In this document: one piece after another, positions 41,711-41,807 of the stretch
Layout: each line of letters starts with the position of its first letter
How positions within the stretch are numbered: position 1 is the stretch's first letter
Source of the DNA: Clostridia bacterium
GTDB lineage: Bacteria > Bacillota > Clostridia > Christensenellales > Borkfalkiaceae
Reading direction: 5' to 3'
Assembly: GCA_017468085.1 (NCBI GenBank)
Contig: JAFUJR010000026.1
Span: 1-41,807 of the forward strand
Length of the DNA: 41,807 nucleotides
Notes under the pieces: model-generated
What the model was told of the DNA's origin: nothing
What the model saw: only the letters and a program-made list of their open reading frames with translations
Databases searched by the model: none
Position numbers and translations under genes: made by a program

Positions 41711-41807
41711 TTTTTATGAGAAAGAAAGGTACAAAGAACAAATTTTACTCGCCAGAATTTAAAATATCTGTTATAATGGATATGCGAGAAAATCATTTAT
41801 CTTACAG
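41672..41807 (+). mobile_element. IS3-family insertion sequence, left end (continues past window)
   Basis: The end 'tgcaccccaaaagtt' is a typical IS3-family terminal inverted repeat, and a transposase OrfA frame starts 44 nt inside. It is inserted about 20 nt after the stop of the RsbW-like gene, so that cluster is intact. The right end and target duplication are outside the window. Confidence 0.75.
41716..41807 (+). CDS. IS3-family transposase OrfA, N-terminal fragment
   Basis: Thirty codons are visible, beginning 'MRKKGTKNKFYSPEFK' and then 'SVIMDMREN'. This is the common N-terminus of the helix-turn-helix OrfA protein of IS3-family elements. The gene is cut by the window edge, not by mutation. 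A good 'ggaggt' lies upstream but inside a hairpin. Confidence 0.8.
   Translation, partial: MRKKGTKNKFYSPEFKISVIMDMRENHLSY

Overview
The window looks like a chromosomal segment of a gut-type member of the Bacillota, class Clostridia, possibly Christensenellales-like (inference from style only). The support is an RsbV/RsbW-like sigma cluster, many SGNH and DUF-type glycan enzymes, a giant cell-surface protein with InlB-like repeats and a C-terminal Hint module, strong TTGACA/TATAAT promoters, and U-tailed hairpin terminators. Base composition is mid-range with many GCG/ACG codons. No tRNA, rRNA or CRISPR array was seen.

Region 1 (2-19640) is a glycan-degradation locus. It opens with the 3' part of a very large DUF4838 protein with beta-helix repeats and a DUF6259 glycosidase-like protein. 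An AraC regulator follows, transcribed divergently from an eleven-gene operon: GH20-like hexosaminidase, GH36 alpha-galactosidase, EamA permease, MBL-fold hydrolase, two SGNH esterases, an alpha/beta hydrolase, nagB, nagA, uxuA and an SDR mannonate oxidoreductase. Gaps are mostly 1-20 nt and two junctions overlap by ATGA. Together these genes would trim and deacetylate an acetylated glycan containing galactose, N-acetylhexosamine and uronic acid, and feed the sugars into the NagA/NagB and Uxu routes.

Region 2 (19641-25585) holds single units: a lipoprotein alkaline phosphatase, an ABC-F ATPase, a 42-residue small protein, a PflX-like radical SAM protein, and metK. metK has a perfect consensus promoter and a leader of about 100 nt that can be drawn as an H-type pseudoknot. 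The radical SAM and AraC genes both have promoters so close to the start codon that their messages may be leaderless.

Region 3 (25586-32103) is the most unusual. One strong promoter with a 16-bp palindrome on its -10 region leads into a 17-bp leader hairpin, a 47-residue peptide, and a 1902-residue secreted protein. That protein has at least four copies of a roughly 130-residue domain, several InlB-like repeats, and a C-terminal Hint-like autoprocessing domain followed by a short helical tail. Downstream are a strong terminator and a REP-like inverted repeat.

Region 4 (32104-41651) is mostly housekeeping: asnA (minus strand), then secA, prfB, tsaD and an ArsP_2-type exporter. It ends with a four-gene sigma partner-switching set: STAS antagonist, degenerate RsbW-like protein, SigB/SigF-type sigma factor, and intact RsbW-like kinase.

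The right edge (41672 onward) is the left end of an IS3-family insertion sequence whose terminal hairpin covers the transposase ribosome binding site.
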